Source: Lachnospiraceae bacterium
GTDB lineage: Bacteria > Bacillota > Clostridia > Lachnospirales > Lachnospiraceae
Assembly (NCBI GenBank): GCA_900771995.1
Contig: CAAGQC010000031.1
Coordinates: 1-9,884, forward strand
Length of the DNA: 9,884 bases
Reading direction: 5' to 3'
Shown here in pieces: positions 1-7,206 of the stretch. Under the pieces are notes generated by a model. The model had not been told where the DNA came from, ran no database searches, and was given only the letters and a program-made list of their open reading frames with translations. The number at the start of each line of letters is the position of its first letter. Position 1 is the stretch's first letter. The position numbers were made by a program, and so were the translations under genes.

Positions 1-66
1 CGAAGTAACCACATGAGCAAAAGGAAAGCTGCATCGCAGCGATTTTGCGAATGGGGTGCTGAATAG
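1..66 (+). other. 3' end of a small ORF or dispersed repeat, cut by the window start
   Basis: The frame ending at the TAG at 64-66 is open back to base 1, with an in-frame ATG at 13. Its last residues read RFCEWGAE. The same ending, RFCDCGSE followed by GAATAGTTAC, recurs at 7986-8016. The two 31-base blocks (40-70 and 7986-8016) align without gaps and differ at five bases, four of them third codon positions in this frame. This is either the tail of a tiny conserved peptide gene or one end of a non-coding dispersed repeat. The true start cannot be seen and no function is known to me. Confidence 0.35.
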
Positions 67-76
67 TTACAAAATG

Positions 77-85
77 TGTTATAAT
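77..85 (+). promoter_or_regulatory. Extended -10 promoter of the ktrBA operon
   Basis: TGTTATAAT is a perfect extended -10 element (TGn then TATAAT at 80-85). No good -35 hexamer lies 17 bases upstream (TGCTGA at 57-62), as is common for extended -10 promoters. Transcription would start near 92, leaving a leader of about 73 nt before the ktrB start. The element lies 7 nt downstream of the repeated string GAATAGTTAC (61-70). Confidence 0.6.
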
Positions 86-116
86 CATACCATTGCGGAC
101 ATGTTCCACAACTTTG

Positions 117-142
117 TGCCTGCGACACCAGGGGTGCAGGCA
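117..142 (+). other. Stem-loop in the ktrB leader
   Basis: TGCCTGC (117-123) pairs with GCAGGCA (136-142), and ACC/GGT can pair inside the loop. It sits 12 nt before the AGGA (154-157) that should serve as the ktrB ribosome binding site. No U-run follows, so it is not an intrinsic terminator. The leader is too short for the known c-di-AMP (ydaO) riboswitch that controls many Firmicute potassium transporters. A role in translation or mRNA stability is possible but unsupported. Confidence 0.35.
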
Positions 143-164
143 GTAAGAAAGACAGGATATCCTT

Positions 165-1526
165 ATGAACAGAAAAAAACTGATACAGCTGTCCACCACA
201 CAGAAGATCATGTTGAGTTTCTTTTGTGCTATCTTGGTGGGGAGCATCCTGCTGGCATTGCCCATAAGCTCTGCCACCGGAAAAGCGGTTCCCTATATCG
301 ACGCTTTATTTACGGCCACCACATCCATCTGCGTGACCGGTCTGGTGACAGTGCCGACGTATTCCGCCTGGAGCATCTGGGGGCAGATCGTGATTCTGAT
401 CCTCATTCAGTTGGGAGGCCTGGGGATCATCACCGTGATGTACGGTGTTATGATGGGACTGCACAGAAAACTGGGCATCGGCAACCGGAGGTTGCTGCAG
501 GATGCGTTTAATCTGAACAATATTTCCGGCATCGTGAAATTCCTCCGCAAGGTCCTCATAGGAACGCTGGTGGTGGAGGGCACAGGAGCACTTCTGTATA
601 TGACGGTATTTGTACCGGAATACGGTCTGCGGGGTATCTGGATCTCAATTTTCAATGCTGTTTCGGCCTTCTGTAATGCGGGAATGGACATTATGTCCGA
701 GGACAGCCTGTGCGGTTATGTATTCCAGCCCATGGTCAACCTGGTGACGATATTGCTGATCGTACTGGGAGGACTGGGGTATATCGTCTGGTGGGATGTG
801 TTGCGGGTACTGAAAAATATCCGGACACAGAAGTTCAAATGTTTCCGGCAGCTGACCCTTCACAGCAAGATTGCACTGACGATGACCGGACTGCTCATTG
901 CTCTGGGGGCAGCGGCATTTTATATTTTTGAATACCATAATCCGCTGACGATGCAGAACTATACGGTGGGACAACGGATCTGGGCATCCCTGTTCCAGTC
1001 TGTCACCACCCGTACCGCTGGATTTGCCACGATCCCTCAGCAGGATCTGACCAATACTTCGGCTATCATTTCGGTATTGCTGATGTTGATCGGCGGATCT
1101 CCCGTGGGAACGGCGGGTGGTATTAAGACCGTTACCGTTGCGGTATTGCTGGTGTCCATGTTTGCCACCATTGGCAACAAGGAGGACGCGGAACTTTTCG
1201 GGAGAAATATTCCGAAACAGGCAGTAAATAAATCCGTGGCGGTCGTGGGCATGTTTTTCCTCATTGCCTCCCTGTCCACGATCCTGCTGTCGGCAGTGAC
1301 GAATGCGGATGTCATCGACATTGTCTATGAGACGGTTAGCGCCACCGCGACTGTGGGACTGACAAGAAATCTGACGTCCACGCTGAATCTGTGGGGCAAG
1401 GCTATCATTATCGTGACCATGTATCTGGGAAGAGTCGGCCCCATTTCTCTGGTCATTGCGTTCAGTACACAGAAAAAGAACAAAAATATCGTGAAGAATC
1501 CGACGGAAGAGATCAGTGTCGGCTAA
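165..1526 (+). CDS. ktrB: KtrB/TrkH-family potassium uptake channel subunit
   Basis: Integral membrane K+ translocating subunit of a Ktr system, 453 aa, the usual KtrB length. The four-fold pseudo-repeat of the superfamily is visible through its selectivity-filter glycines: CVTGL (56-60, G59), CNAGM (170-174, G173), TRTAGF (282-287, G286) and TVGLT (396-400, G398). The third repeat is followed by the intramembrane gate loop GGSPVGTAGGIKT (310-322), a hallmark of TrkH/KtrB. Hydrophobic segments fill the rest. The start ATG at 165 has AGGA at 154-157, about 7 nt upstream. The downstream ktrA start lies 31 nt past the stop, so the two are one operon and should form a KtrAB complex driven by the membrane potential, with Na+ dependence in characterised relatives. 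Ktr rather than Trk is preferred because the partner is a single-RCK protein of KtrA size. Confidence 0.93.
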   Translation: MNRKKLIQLSTTQKIMLSFFCAILVGSILLALPISSATGKAVPYIDALFTATTSICVTGLVTVPTYSAWSIWGQIVILILIQLGGLGIITVMYGVMMGLHRKLGIGNRRLLQDAFNLNNISGIVKFLRKVLIGTLVVEGTGALLYMTVFVPEYGLRGIWISIFNAVSAFCNAGMDIMSEDSLCGYVFQPMVNLVTILLIVLGGLGYIVWWDVLRVLKNIRTQKFKCFRQLTLHSKIALTMTGLLIALGAAAFYIFEYHNPLTMQNYTVGQRIWASLFQSVTTRTAGFATIPQQDLTNTSAIISVLLMLIGGSPVGTAGGIKTVTVAVLLVSMFATIGNKEDAELFGRNIPKQAVNKSVAVVGMFFLIASLSTILLSAVTNADVIDIVYETVSATATVGLTRNLTSTLNLWGKAIIIVTMYLGRVGPISLVIAFSTQKKNKNIVKNPTEEISVG

Positions 1527-1557
1527 AAATGTCTCAAATAAGAGGAAGGAAAAGATT

Positions 1558-2208
1558 ATGGGTATCAATCAGACTTATGCGGTCTTCGGACTGGGAAGAT
1601 ACGGAAGAAGTGTGGCAAAGGAACTGGTGGAAAACGGCGCCGAAGTGCTGGCCATGGACAATAGAGAGGCGGTAGTTAACGCGGCCATCGCGGAGATCCC
1701 CTATTGCAAATGTGCGGACGTCACGGATCCCGAGGCATTAAGGCAGATCGGTATTGCCAATATTGATGTGGCCATCGTGACCATGGCGAATCATCTGGAA
1801 GCCAGTGTCATGGCGACGATGCTGTGCAAGGAACTGGGCGTGAAGACGGTGATCGCGAAGTGCGGCAGTGAGATGAACTGCAGAATCCTCACGAAAGTAG
1901 GAGCAGACCGCGTGGTATTCCCGGAGAGTGAATCCGGGATCCATCTGGCGAAGAATCTGTTAAGTTCCGGATTTATGGACATTATCGAACTGTCCCAGGA
2001 TGTGTCCATGGTGGAGCTGGAGGTCAAACAGCAGTGGATCGGCAAGAACCTGATCGAACTGAATCTCCGCAGAAAATATTCCGTAAATGTGGTGGCAATC
2101 GTTCAGGGGAAAAATGTGGATACCAATATCGACCCGGAGATGCCTCTGACGAGGGACATGCGGCTGATCGTCATTGCCAATCGGGCGAAACTGAATAAAT
2201 TGAAATAA
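1558..2208 (+). CDS. ktrA: KtrA-type RCK gating subunit of the potassium transporter
   Basis: Cytoplasmic regulatory subunit that forms a ring under KtrB and gates K+ flux. The 216-aa product has one N-terminal Rossmann RCK_N domain with GLGRYG (11-16) and an acidic D34 at the end of strand 2 for the nucleotide ribose. An RCK_C domain follows from about 140 to 208. TrkA would have two such units in about 450 aa, so this is the KtrA form. In characterised Firmicute KtrA, RCK_N binds ATP/ADP or NAD(H), and RCK_C can bind c-di-AMP, which inactivates uptake; both are family knowledge. I chose ATG 1558 because AGGAAGGA (1543-1550) sits 7 nt upstream and the protein then begins directly at the Rossmann strand. 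A GTG at 1516, overlapping the end of ktrB, would add 14 residues with no good ribosome binding site. Confidence 0.93.
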   Translation: MGINQTYAVFGLGRYGRSVAKELVENGAEVLAMDNREAVVNAAIAEIPYCKCADVTDPEALRQIGIANIDVAIVTMANHLEASVMATMLCKELGVKTVIAKCGSEMNCRILTKVGADRVVFPESESGIHLAKNLLSSGFMDIIELSQDVSMVELEVKQQWIGKNLIELNLRRKYSVNVVAIVQGKNVDTNIDPEMPLTRDMRLIVIANRAKLNKLK

Positions 2209-2226
2209 AATAGTTGTGAGTCATAC

Positions 2227-2290
2227 AAAAATAGAGTGAAACATCTGTCCTGGCGTTTGTGCACAAGACAGGATGCTTCACTCTATTTTT
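2227..2290. terminator. Bidirectional intrinsic terminator between ktrA and the symporter gene
   Basis: AAAAATAGAGTGAA (2227-2240) is perfectly complementary to TTCACTCTATTTTT (2277-2290). After one A-C mismatch the stem continues through CATC/GATG and, past a one-base bulge, TGTC/GACA. The A-run on one side and T-run on the other give a U-tract in both directions. It lies between the ends of ktrA (+, 2208) and the symporter (-, 2325), so it can terminate both converging transcripts. Confidence 0.85.
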
Positions 2291-2324
2291 ATACGGCGGC
2301 AGATGGTCTGCTCTAAACCGGCGA

Positions 2325-3614
2325 TCAGTTATCTGCCCGGAAGGTCTTTTCGTTGAAGGCTCCCTGCTGCTTGGCAACAATGGTGGTACATACTGCATCA
2401 CCGGTGATATTCACGGCGGTACGCAGCATATCCAGAATACGGTCGATACCCATGATCAGAGCAATACCTTCGGTGGGAAGGCCCACGGAGGTCAGCACCA
2501 TGGACAGGGTGACCAGACCGACACTGGGAACACCGGCAGTACCGATGGATGCGATCGTTGCGGTGGCAATGACCGTCGCGATGGCAGCAGGCGTCAGGGG
2601 AATGCCGTAAGCCTGTGCTATGAAGACGACGGCTACGCCCTGCATGATGGAAGTACCGTCCATATTGATGGTGGCACCCAGCGGGATCGTAAAGGACGAG
2701 ATCTGCTTGGAGACACCGATCTTTTTATACAGGGTGTCGATGGACAGCGGAATCGTCGCATTACTGGTGGAGGTGGAGAAGGCAAAGGTCATGACCGGGA
2801 AGAACTTCTTAATGAACTTAAAAGGATTCAACCGGGTGAACACGAACAGCATGACCTGATATACCACGAAACACTGTACAGCCAGCGCCAGAATAACGCT
2901 TCCCATATATTTCAGCATGGGAACGAAAGCGTCGAAGCCGATCCCTGCGAAGGTCTTGGCAATCAGACAGAAGACACCGACAGGGGCGGCCTTCATGACA
3001 GCAATCGTCATTTCCATCATAATGTCATTGAACTGGCTGAAAAAGTTCGCCACGGTGGAGACCCGGTTGCCCATGGCAGCCAGCAGGATGCCGACAAACA
3101 GGGCAAAGAAGATGATCGGCAGCATATCTCCGGTGGACAGGGAAGTAAAAATATTTTTCGGAATGATATTCAGTAAAGTCTCCGCAAAGTCTACCTGTGT
3201 GGTGGCAACTTCGGCGGCATCTTCCGGCAGTGCGATATTCAGGCCCACACCGGGATTGATCAGGCTGGCAACACCCAGCGCCACGCAGATCGCCAGAGCG
3301 GTGGTGCAGAGATAGAACAGGATCGTCTTCACACCGACGGTTCCCAGGGTCTTGGTATCACCGATGGCCATGGCACCGCAGACCAGGGAGCAGAACACCA
3401 GAGGAACTACCAGCATCTGCATCAGGCGGATAAAGCCATTTCCCAGTACATAGAGAATACCGTTGATCAGAATCGTATCTCTAAAGTACCCTTCCGGCAT
3501 ATAATAATGGATCAGCACACCGCATACCGCACCGGTCAGAAGGGCGATAAAAATTTTGGTGGACAAACCCAGTTTCTTTTTTTCTGTTTTCTTTTCGGGC
3601 TCGTGTTTTTCCAC
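2325..3614 (-). CDS. Dicarboxylate/amino acid:cation symporter (DAACS, glutamate/aspartate type)
   Basis: Secondary transporter of the GltPh/GltP/DctA fold, 429 aa. Visible motifs are the serine-rich hairpin 1 tip STSTSNATIP (280-289), NMDGTS in TM7 (317-322), hairpin 2 GTAGVPS (358-364), and the TM8 signature with D391, D395, R398, T399, N402 and D406. These TM8 positions line up almost number for number with GltPh D394, R397, T398, N401 and D405. Arginine at 398 favours an acidic amino acid (glutamate or aspartate) over a neutral one; this is inference from family knowledge. The N-terminal 15 residues are charged and lysine-rich. The start is GTG at 3614-3612, sharing its first G with the TAG stop of the upstream gene (TAGTG). 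GGAGG lies 9 nt upstream inside that gene, so translation is probably coupled. Confidence 0.92.
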   Translation of the reverse strand: MEKHEPEKKTEKKKLGLSTKIFIALLTGAVCGVLIHYYMPEGYFRDTILINGILYVLGNGFIRLMQMLVVPLVFCSLVCGAMAIGDTKTLGTVGVKTILFYLCTTALAICVALGVASLINPGVGLNIALPEDAAEVATTQVDFAETLLNIIPKNIFTSLSTGDMLPIIFFALFVGILLAAMGNRVSTVANFFSQFNDIMMEMTIAVMKAAPVGVFCLIAKTFAGIGFDAFVPMLKYMGSVILALAVQCFVVYQVMLFVFTRLNPFKFIKKFFPVMTFAFSTSTSNATIPLSIDTLYKKIGVSKQISSFTIPLGATINMDGTSIMQGVAVVFIAQAYGIPLTPAAIATVIATATIASIGTAGVPSVGLVTLSMVLTSVGLPTEGIALIMGIDRILDMLRTAVNITGDAVCTTIVAKQQGAFNEKTFRADN

Positions 3615-4462
3615 TATTCCAATCCTCCAGTCTCTTTCATGTAGGCGTCCAGCGTTTCTTTCCAGTCGTCGGGTTCATCGATGTCGTTGATACGCAGCAT
3701 CATGTTATCCAGCACGGAGTATTTCTCCGGAGCACCTGCCTTTACCGTGACGGTAAGCTGGTCCTCTTTTCCGGCGAGGCGCAGGATCTCCTTCGCGAAT
3801 TCCAGACGGGTGCAGGAACCGCCGCTGCATACGGCATGGTAGATGCCGTAATGGTCGTTGTCGATGAAAAATTTTACCACCCGGGCAAGTTCTGCGGCAG
3901 AGGTGGGAACGGCGCGGTCATTGTTCCACAATTCCATGGAGGAGACATTGGGGTCTGCGGCAGCCTCCAGCACATCATTGAGGAAATCCTTGCCGATGCC
4001 ATAGATCCAGGAACTGCGGATAATGACATACCGGGTCATCAGCTGGATGACGAATTTCTCTCCGGCATATTTGGATTTCGCAAACAGCCCCACGGGATTT
4101 ACATCATCGAACTCATTATAGGGTGTGTCAGATGCGCTGGAAAATACATCATCCGTGGAGATCTGGATGAGCTTTGCCTGAATGCTCTCCGCAGACTGCG
4201 CCAGATTTCTCGCTCCTACGGCGTTTACCTTGTAAGCCATATCTGTCTCCGACTGCGCGGCACCGGCGGAAGGATGATATCCTGCACAGTTGATGACGAC
4301 ATCGGGACGATTGCGGTGCATGAACAGGGAAACTGCATGTTCATCCGTGATATCCAGCTCATCCTTATCGGTCTCGTATAATTCATATTCCATCATGTCT
4401 AACAACCTGATCAACGCATGCCCCATGTGACCGAGGGAACCGACGATCCATATTTTTTTCAT
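3614..4462 (-). CDS. RmlD-like extended SDR (dTDP-4-dehydrorhamnose reductase family) lacking the catalytic Tyr
   Basis: A 282-aa member of the RmlD substrate-binding family of extended short-chain dehydrogenases. The Rossmann start GSLGHMG (8-14), NCAGY (58-62), the VNA segment (79-81), STDDVF (102-107), the SK..GE motif (130-134), SSWIYG (150-155) and DRAVPT (182-187) all align with RmlD motifs. In RmlD the active site is Y-x-x-x-K. Here K131 is kept, but the tyrosine position is F127 (codon TTT, in GLFAKSK), and STDYVF has become STDDVF. It may therefore be a non-catalytic nucleotide-sugar or NAD(P)-binding protein, or use another residue. There are no rhamnose-pathway genes nearby; it is translationally coupled to an amino acid symporter instead. 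The ATG at 4462 has AGGAGG at 4473-4479, about 10 nt upstream. Confidence 0.85.
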   Translation of the reverse strand: MKKIWIVGSLGHMGHALIRLLDMMEYELYETDKDELDITDEHAVSLFMHRNRPDVVINCAGYHPSAGAAQSETDMAYKVNAVGARNLAQSAESIQAKLIQISTDDVFSSASDTPYNEFDDVNPVGLFAKSKYAGEKFVIQLMTRYVIIRSSWIYGIGKDFLNDVLEAAADPNVSSMELWNNDRAVPTSAAELARVVKFFIDNDHYGIYHAVCSGGSCTRLEFAKEILRLAGKEDQLTVTVKAGAPEKYSVLDNMMLRINDIDEPDDWKETLDAYMKETGGLE

Positions 4463-4472
4463 TGTAATATAA

Positions 4473-4510
4473 CCTCCTGCAATTTGTGTGTAACTGAGAA
4501 CAGTATAACA
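4473..4510 (-). promoter_or_regulatory. Extended -10 promoter and ribosome binding site of the reductase-symporter operon
   Basis: On the minus strand TGTTATACT gives an extended -10 (TATACT at 4507-4502) about 40 nt before the ATG at 4462. No convincing -35 hexamer is present. AGGAGG lies about 10 nt before the start codon. This should drive both the RmlD-like gene and the coupled symporter. Confidence 0.5.
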
Positions 4511-4599
4511 AGTATATCATAGGAAAGATTCCAGGGAGAAGAGAAAATTAAAAAGTGAGAGAAATTCCATAAAAATTGATATTAACAGGGAGAAAAGGA

Positions 4600-5463
4600 T
4601 CACTGATAGGGCAGCTGCTTACGATATTGCAACGGAGACATCTGATATGTCCTATGAAAGCAGCGGATAAAATGACTTACATTGGGGAAGCCGGACTGCA
4701 GGGCAACCTCTGTAACCGGCAGAGAGGTGCTCTCTAACAGATGGCAGGCATGGGTCAGTCTCAGATGCATCAGGTATTGCGTCAGAGTCAGATGAAAATG
4801 CTGCTTAAAATAGCGGGACAAATATTTTTCGGATAAATGAAATTGCTCTGCCAGGGTTTCCAACCGAAGAGGTTCCGTATAGTTATACTGCAGATAAGTC
4901 AGTATCTCACGCTGCATCGGATCATTCCTTTTGGAACCCATAGGGTTAATGGTTCCGAAGGAAGCAATTTTTTGTATAAGTGACAACAATAAAATACGTA
5001 ATTGGAAATGTCCGCTCAATGTATTTGGAAGCTGTCTGACAGACAGGATCTCACGGATGAGAGAAATGATGTCAGGACAGTTTTTTTCGTGGGAAAGATT
5101 ATGCTGCAAAAGCAATTCATGGTTACGCAAGGGAAGGAGAAACTCCGTTTCCAACAGATCGTCCGTCTGAAAGGAAATAAATTCCAGTGGAAACAACAGG
5201 GTATGATAGTCTACGCCCGGAATTGCGGAACCCATAAAATGAAGCTCACCGGGATTCACAAAGAATACGGAGCCGCCGACCGCTTCGTATTCTTCTCCTT
5301 CAATGATGATCTTAAGAGAGCCGGAACGGACATATATGATCTCGACCTCCGGATGCCAGTGGACAGGAATCTGAAAAAAAGCAGGCATATCATGCAGGTG
5401 ATAACAGCTGAAAGGAAATTCTTTTGTTCCGTGAATGCGTTCTTCTCTTAATTCAGGGTACAT
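4600..5463 (-). CDS. AraC-family transcriptional regulator with N-terminal cupin domain
   Basis: A 287-aa DNA-binding regulator. An N-terminal cupin sensing domain shows HWHPEVEIIYV (35-45; H35, H37, E41) and NPGELHF (70-76; H75), the residues that usually line the cupin pocket. The C-terminal 100 residues form the AraC double helix-turn-helix: HTH1 about 199-221 (LETLAEQFHLSEKYLSRYFK) and HTH2 about 248-273 (VALQSGFPNVSHFIRCF), ending with the family tail SPLQYRK (276-282). Such regulators typically activate carbohydrate or efflux genes in response to a small ligand. It is transcribed divergently from the MATE gene across a 193-bp spacer, so that exporter is the likely target, together with autoregulation. 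The ligand cannot be told from sequence. The ribosome binding site before ATG 5463 is weak. Confidence 0.9.
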   Translation of the reverse strand: MYPELREERIHGTKEFPFSCYHLHDMPAFFQIPVHWHPEVEIIYVRSGSLKIIIEGEEYEAVGGSVFFVNPGELHFMGSAIPGVDYHTLLFPLEFISFQTDDLLETEFLLPLRNHELLLQHNLSHEKNCPDIISLIREILSVRQLPNTLSGHFQLRILLLSLIQKIASFGTINPMGSKRNDPMQREILTYLQYNYTEPLRLETLAEQFHLSEKYLSRYFKQHFHLTLTQYLMHLRLTHACHLLESTSLPVTEVALQSGFPNVSHFIRCFHRTYQMSPLQYRKQLPYQ

Positions 5464-5656
5464 AGGCAGGCCTTTCTGTGAAGTATATTATGGTCAGATT
5501 ACTATAAAAGTAGAAATAAGTCAATTTTCTGTGGTAAAAATGCAAGCTTTAGGAAAGATAAAGTAGTAATATGTAAAAACTAAGGGGACTATTCTGAATA
5601 GTTACAAAATGAAAATGTAAATTTATAGGAACCGCAGAAAGGATATAAAACATACG
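5464..5656. promoter_or_regulatory. Divergent AraC-MATE intergenic region with paired direct repeats
   Basis: This 193-bp AT-rich spacer holds the promoters of both divergent genes. TATACT on the minus strand (5487-5482) is a plausible -10 for the regulator. AAAGTAG occurs as a direct repeat at 5507-5513 and 5560-5566, each followed by a similar A/T-rich stretch. The 53-bp step is close to five helical turns, as expected for half-sites of an AraC-family protein, but the evidence is weak. CTGAATAGTTACAAAATG (5594-5611) is identical over 18 bases to the region upstream of ktrB (59-76). I see no convincing -35/-10 pair for the MATE gene. Confidence 0.4.
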
Positions 5657-6979
5657 ATGGAAGGACAGAATAAGTCATTATTTCAATTATTTGTTCCACT
5701 GTGTCTGGAGACGATCTTTTACATGTTGTCCGGAATGGTGGATACCTTAATGCTTTCTTCTGTGGGAGATCAGGCAGTCGGAGCAGTCGGAACAGCAAAT
5801 ACTTATATTGGTGTATTTATTATTATGTATTCGGTAGTTTCTATGGGAATGCTGGCTGTGATGACACAGAATATCGGTGCGGGCAGACCGGGGGTCGCCT
5901 GTCAGGCAAAGACTCTGGGATTATGGTTTAATGGAATCCTGGGTGTTGTGATGTCTGTGTTTTTGTTTTTCTGTTCCGATGGGATTCTGTATGTGGTAGG
6001 TATTGCACCGGCATTGAAGGAGCCTGCCGTACAATATCTGCGGATCGTAGGAGGCGGAAGCATATTGAACGCAATGATTCCCATACTGGCAGGATATCTG
6101 CGTGCGTTTGGATATACGAAACAGCCCCTGATCGCAACTGTGACAGGTAATATTCTGAACTTTATATTAAATGCCGTGTTTCTGTTTCGTTTCCACCTCG
6201 GCGTGCAGGGGGTTGCATCCGCAACAGTGATCTCTAAAGTAGTGAATCTGATATTGATAGTGATCTTTGTACGGCGGCTGATCCCTGCAAAAAAATATTC
6301 GGAGAGGGTAAATTCCGGAGAGATTTTGCGGCAGATCATCCGGATCGGATTACCTTCCGCTTTGGAGAATATTATTTATAATGTAGCAATGACACTGGTG
6401 ATCCGTTTCCTGAACCAGATGGATGCGGAGGGAATCAATGTGGCTGCCCGCTCCTATACGGCGCAGATCACGAATTTATCCTTTTGTGTGGGAAACGCGC
6501 TTGCCCAGGCGAATGCCATTATGACCGGATGGTACATGGGTGCGGGAAAATATGAAATATGTGATAAGCAGACTAAAAAATCTGCGGCGATCGGAGCGGT
6601 ACTGGCGATGGGAACAGAATTTCTGTTTGCAGTCAGTGCCCCGGTCCTGATCTCTTTTTTCACGCAGGATAAGAGTATGGTAGAACTAGTGCAGAAGCTG
6701 ATGTTTATTGATATTGCCCTGGAAGCCGGACGAGTAACAAATCTGGTATACGGAAATGCACTGAAAACCAGTGGAGATGCTGTATTTCCGGTGATTCTCG
6801 GAGCTGTTTTCATGTTTTTGTGCGCAGCGGGGGGGACGTATCTGCTGGGGATACAGCTGCATTTTGCAGTAGTAGGTGCTTATATCGGCCTGACAGCAGA
6901 TGAATGCTGCCGTGCGGTCGGCATGCTGCTGCGCTGGCGGAGCGGAGCATGGAAGAACAAAGGATTGATCGAAGATTGA
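5657..6979 (+). CDS. MATE family multidrug/toxin efflux transporter
   Basis: A 440-aa inner-membrane antiporter with the two homologous six-helix halves of MATE proteins. The first half begins LFVPLCLETIFYM with VDTLMLS (28-34); the second begins GLPSALENIIY (231-241). The paired signature GYLRAFGYTKQP (146-157) and GNALKTSGDAVFP (366-378) marks the end of the third cytoplasmic segment in each half. Members export cationic drugs or metabolites using H+ or Na+ gradients; the substrate here is unknown. Length is normal and the frame is intact. The start ATG 5657 is the only reasonable one, although the AAAGGA (5638-5643) lies 13 nt upstream, longer than optimal. The divergent cupin-AraC gene is the probable regulator. 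No clear hairpin terminator follows the stop. Confidence 0.9.
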   Translation: MEGQNKSLFQLFVPLCLETIFYMLSGMVDTLMLSSVGDQAVGAVGTANTYIGVFIIMYSVVSMGMLAVMTQNIGAGRPGVACQAKTLGLWFNGILGVVMSVFLFFCSDGILYVVGIAPALKEPAVQYLRIVGGGSILNAMIPILAGYLRAFGYTKQPLIATVTGNILNFILNAVFLFRFHLGVQGVASATVISKVVNLILIVIFVRRLIPAKKYSERVNSGEILRQIIRIGLPSALENIIYNVAMTLVIRFLNQMDAEGINVAARSYTAQITNLSFCVGNALAQANAIMTGWYMGAGKYEICDKQTKKSAAIGAVLAMGTEFLFAVSAPVLISFFTQDKSMVELVQKLMFIDIALEAGRVTNLVYGNALKTSGDAVFPVILGAVFMFLCAAGGTYLLGIQLHFAVVGAYIGLTADECCRAVGMLLRWRSGAWKNKGLIED

Positions 6980-7045
6980 TGAAAGTGTAATAACGGAATG
7001 TAGCTTTTTTATCTGCCCAAACGTATTATAAGTATAAGGTTTGGA

Positions 7046-7058
7046 ACGAAAGTTTCGT
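7046..7058. other. Short perfect palindrome upstream of the small ORF
   Basis: ACGAAAGTTTCGT has 6-bp perfect arms about a single central base. It lies 12 nt before the AGGAG of the small ORF at 7082. It could be an operator or a small RNA hairpin; nothing else supports either reading. Confidence 0.25.
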
Positions 7059-7081
7059 CAGGAAGATACAGGAGAGGGAAG

Positions 7082-7192
7082 ATGGAGAGAAAGACGACAG
7101 AGGAAGTGGGAAGCGTCAGCTTCCGTGAGAGGACCGGGGAGAACCGGATCGATTACAGGGATTCTGTATTTCCGGTTCCACAGGAAGAATAG
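7082..7192 (+). CDS. Possible small protein, 36 aa
   Basis: ATG 7082 is preceded by AGGAG (7070-7074) at an ideal 7-nt spacing and opens a 36-codon frame ending TAG (7190-7192). The product starts MERKTTEEVGSVSFRER and ends PVPQEE. It is highly charged, with no membrane segment, no cysteine and no motif I recognise. It lies 102 bp after the MATE stop and may be read from the same transcript. The gene contains several inverted repeats: GGAAGC/GCTTCC (7107-7122) and GAACCGG/CCGGTTC (7141-7178). Its end lies in a stem-loop shared with the convergent gene. The alternative is a structured non-coding stretch with a chance frame; the ribosome binding site is the main argument for coding. Confidence 0.4.
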   Translation: MERKTTEEVGSVSFRERTGENRIDYRDSVFPVPQEE

Positions 7193-7206
7193 CGGACTAT
7201 TCTTCC
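7183..7206. repeat. Inverted repeat spanning both convergent stop codons
   Basis: GGAAGAATAG (7183-7192) and CTATTCTTCC (7197-7206) form a perfect 10-bp stem with a CGGA loop. The left arm encodes Glu-Glu-stop of the small ORF; the right arm, read on the minus strand, encodes Glu-Glu-stop of the YczE-like gene. There is no U-tract on either side, so it is not a canonical terminator, though it could protect or pause both converging transcripts. Confidence 0.6.

Noticed and set aside
86..164. c-di-AMP (ydaO) riboswitch upstream of ktrB
   Set aside because: The leader after the extended -10 promoter is only about 73 nt and holds one simple hairpin, too short for that riboswitch.
56..511. Plus-strand frame of 151 codons starting before ktrB
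   Set aside because: It overlaps ktrB out of frame, spans the promoter itself and has shadow composition after base 165.
645..1568. Long minus-strand frame (307 codons) opposite ktrB
   Set aside because: It is wholly antisense to a gene with all family motifs, has low-complexity polar composition rich in R, Q, H and D, and no ribosome binding site.
2259..3176. Plus-strand frame of 305 codons opposite the symporter
   Set aside because: Its Gly/Asp/His-rich sequence is typical of an antisense shadow, and the opposite strand carries clear DAACS signatures.
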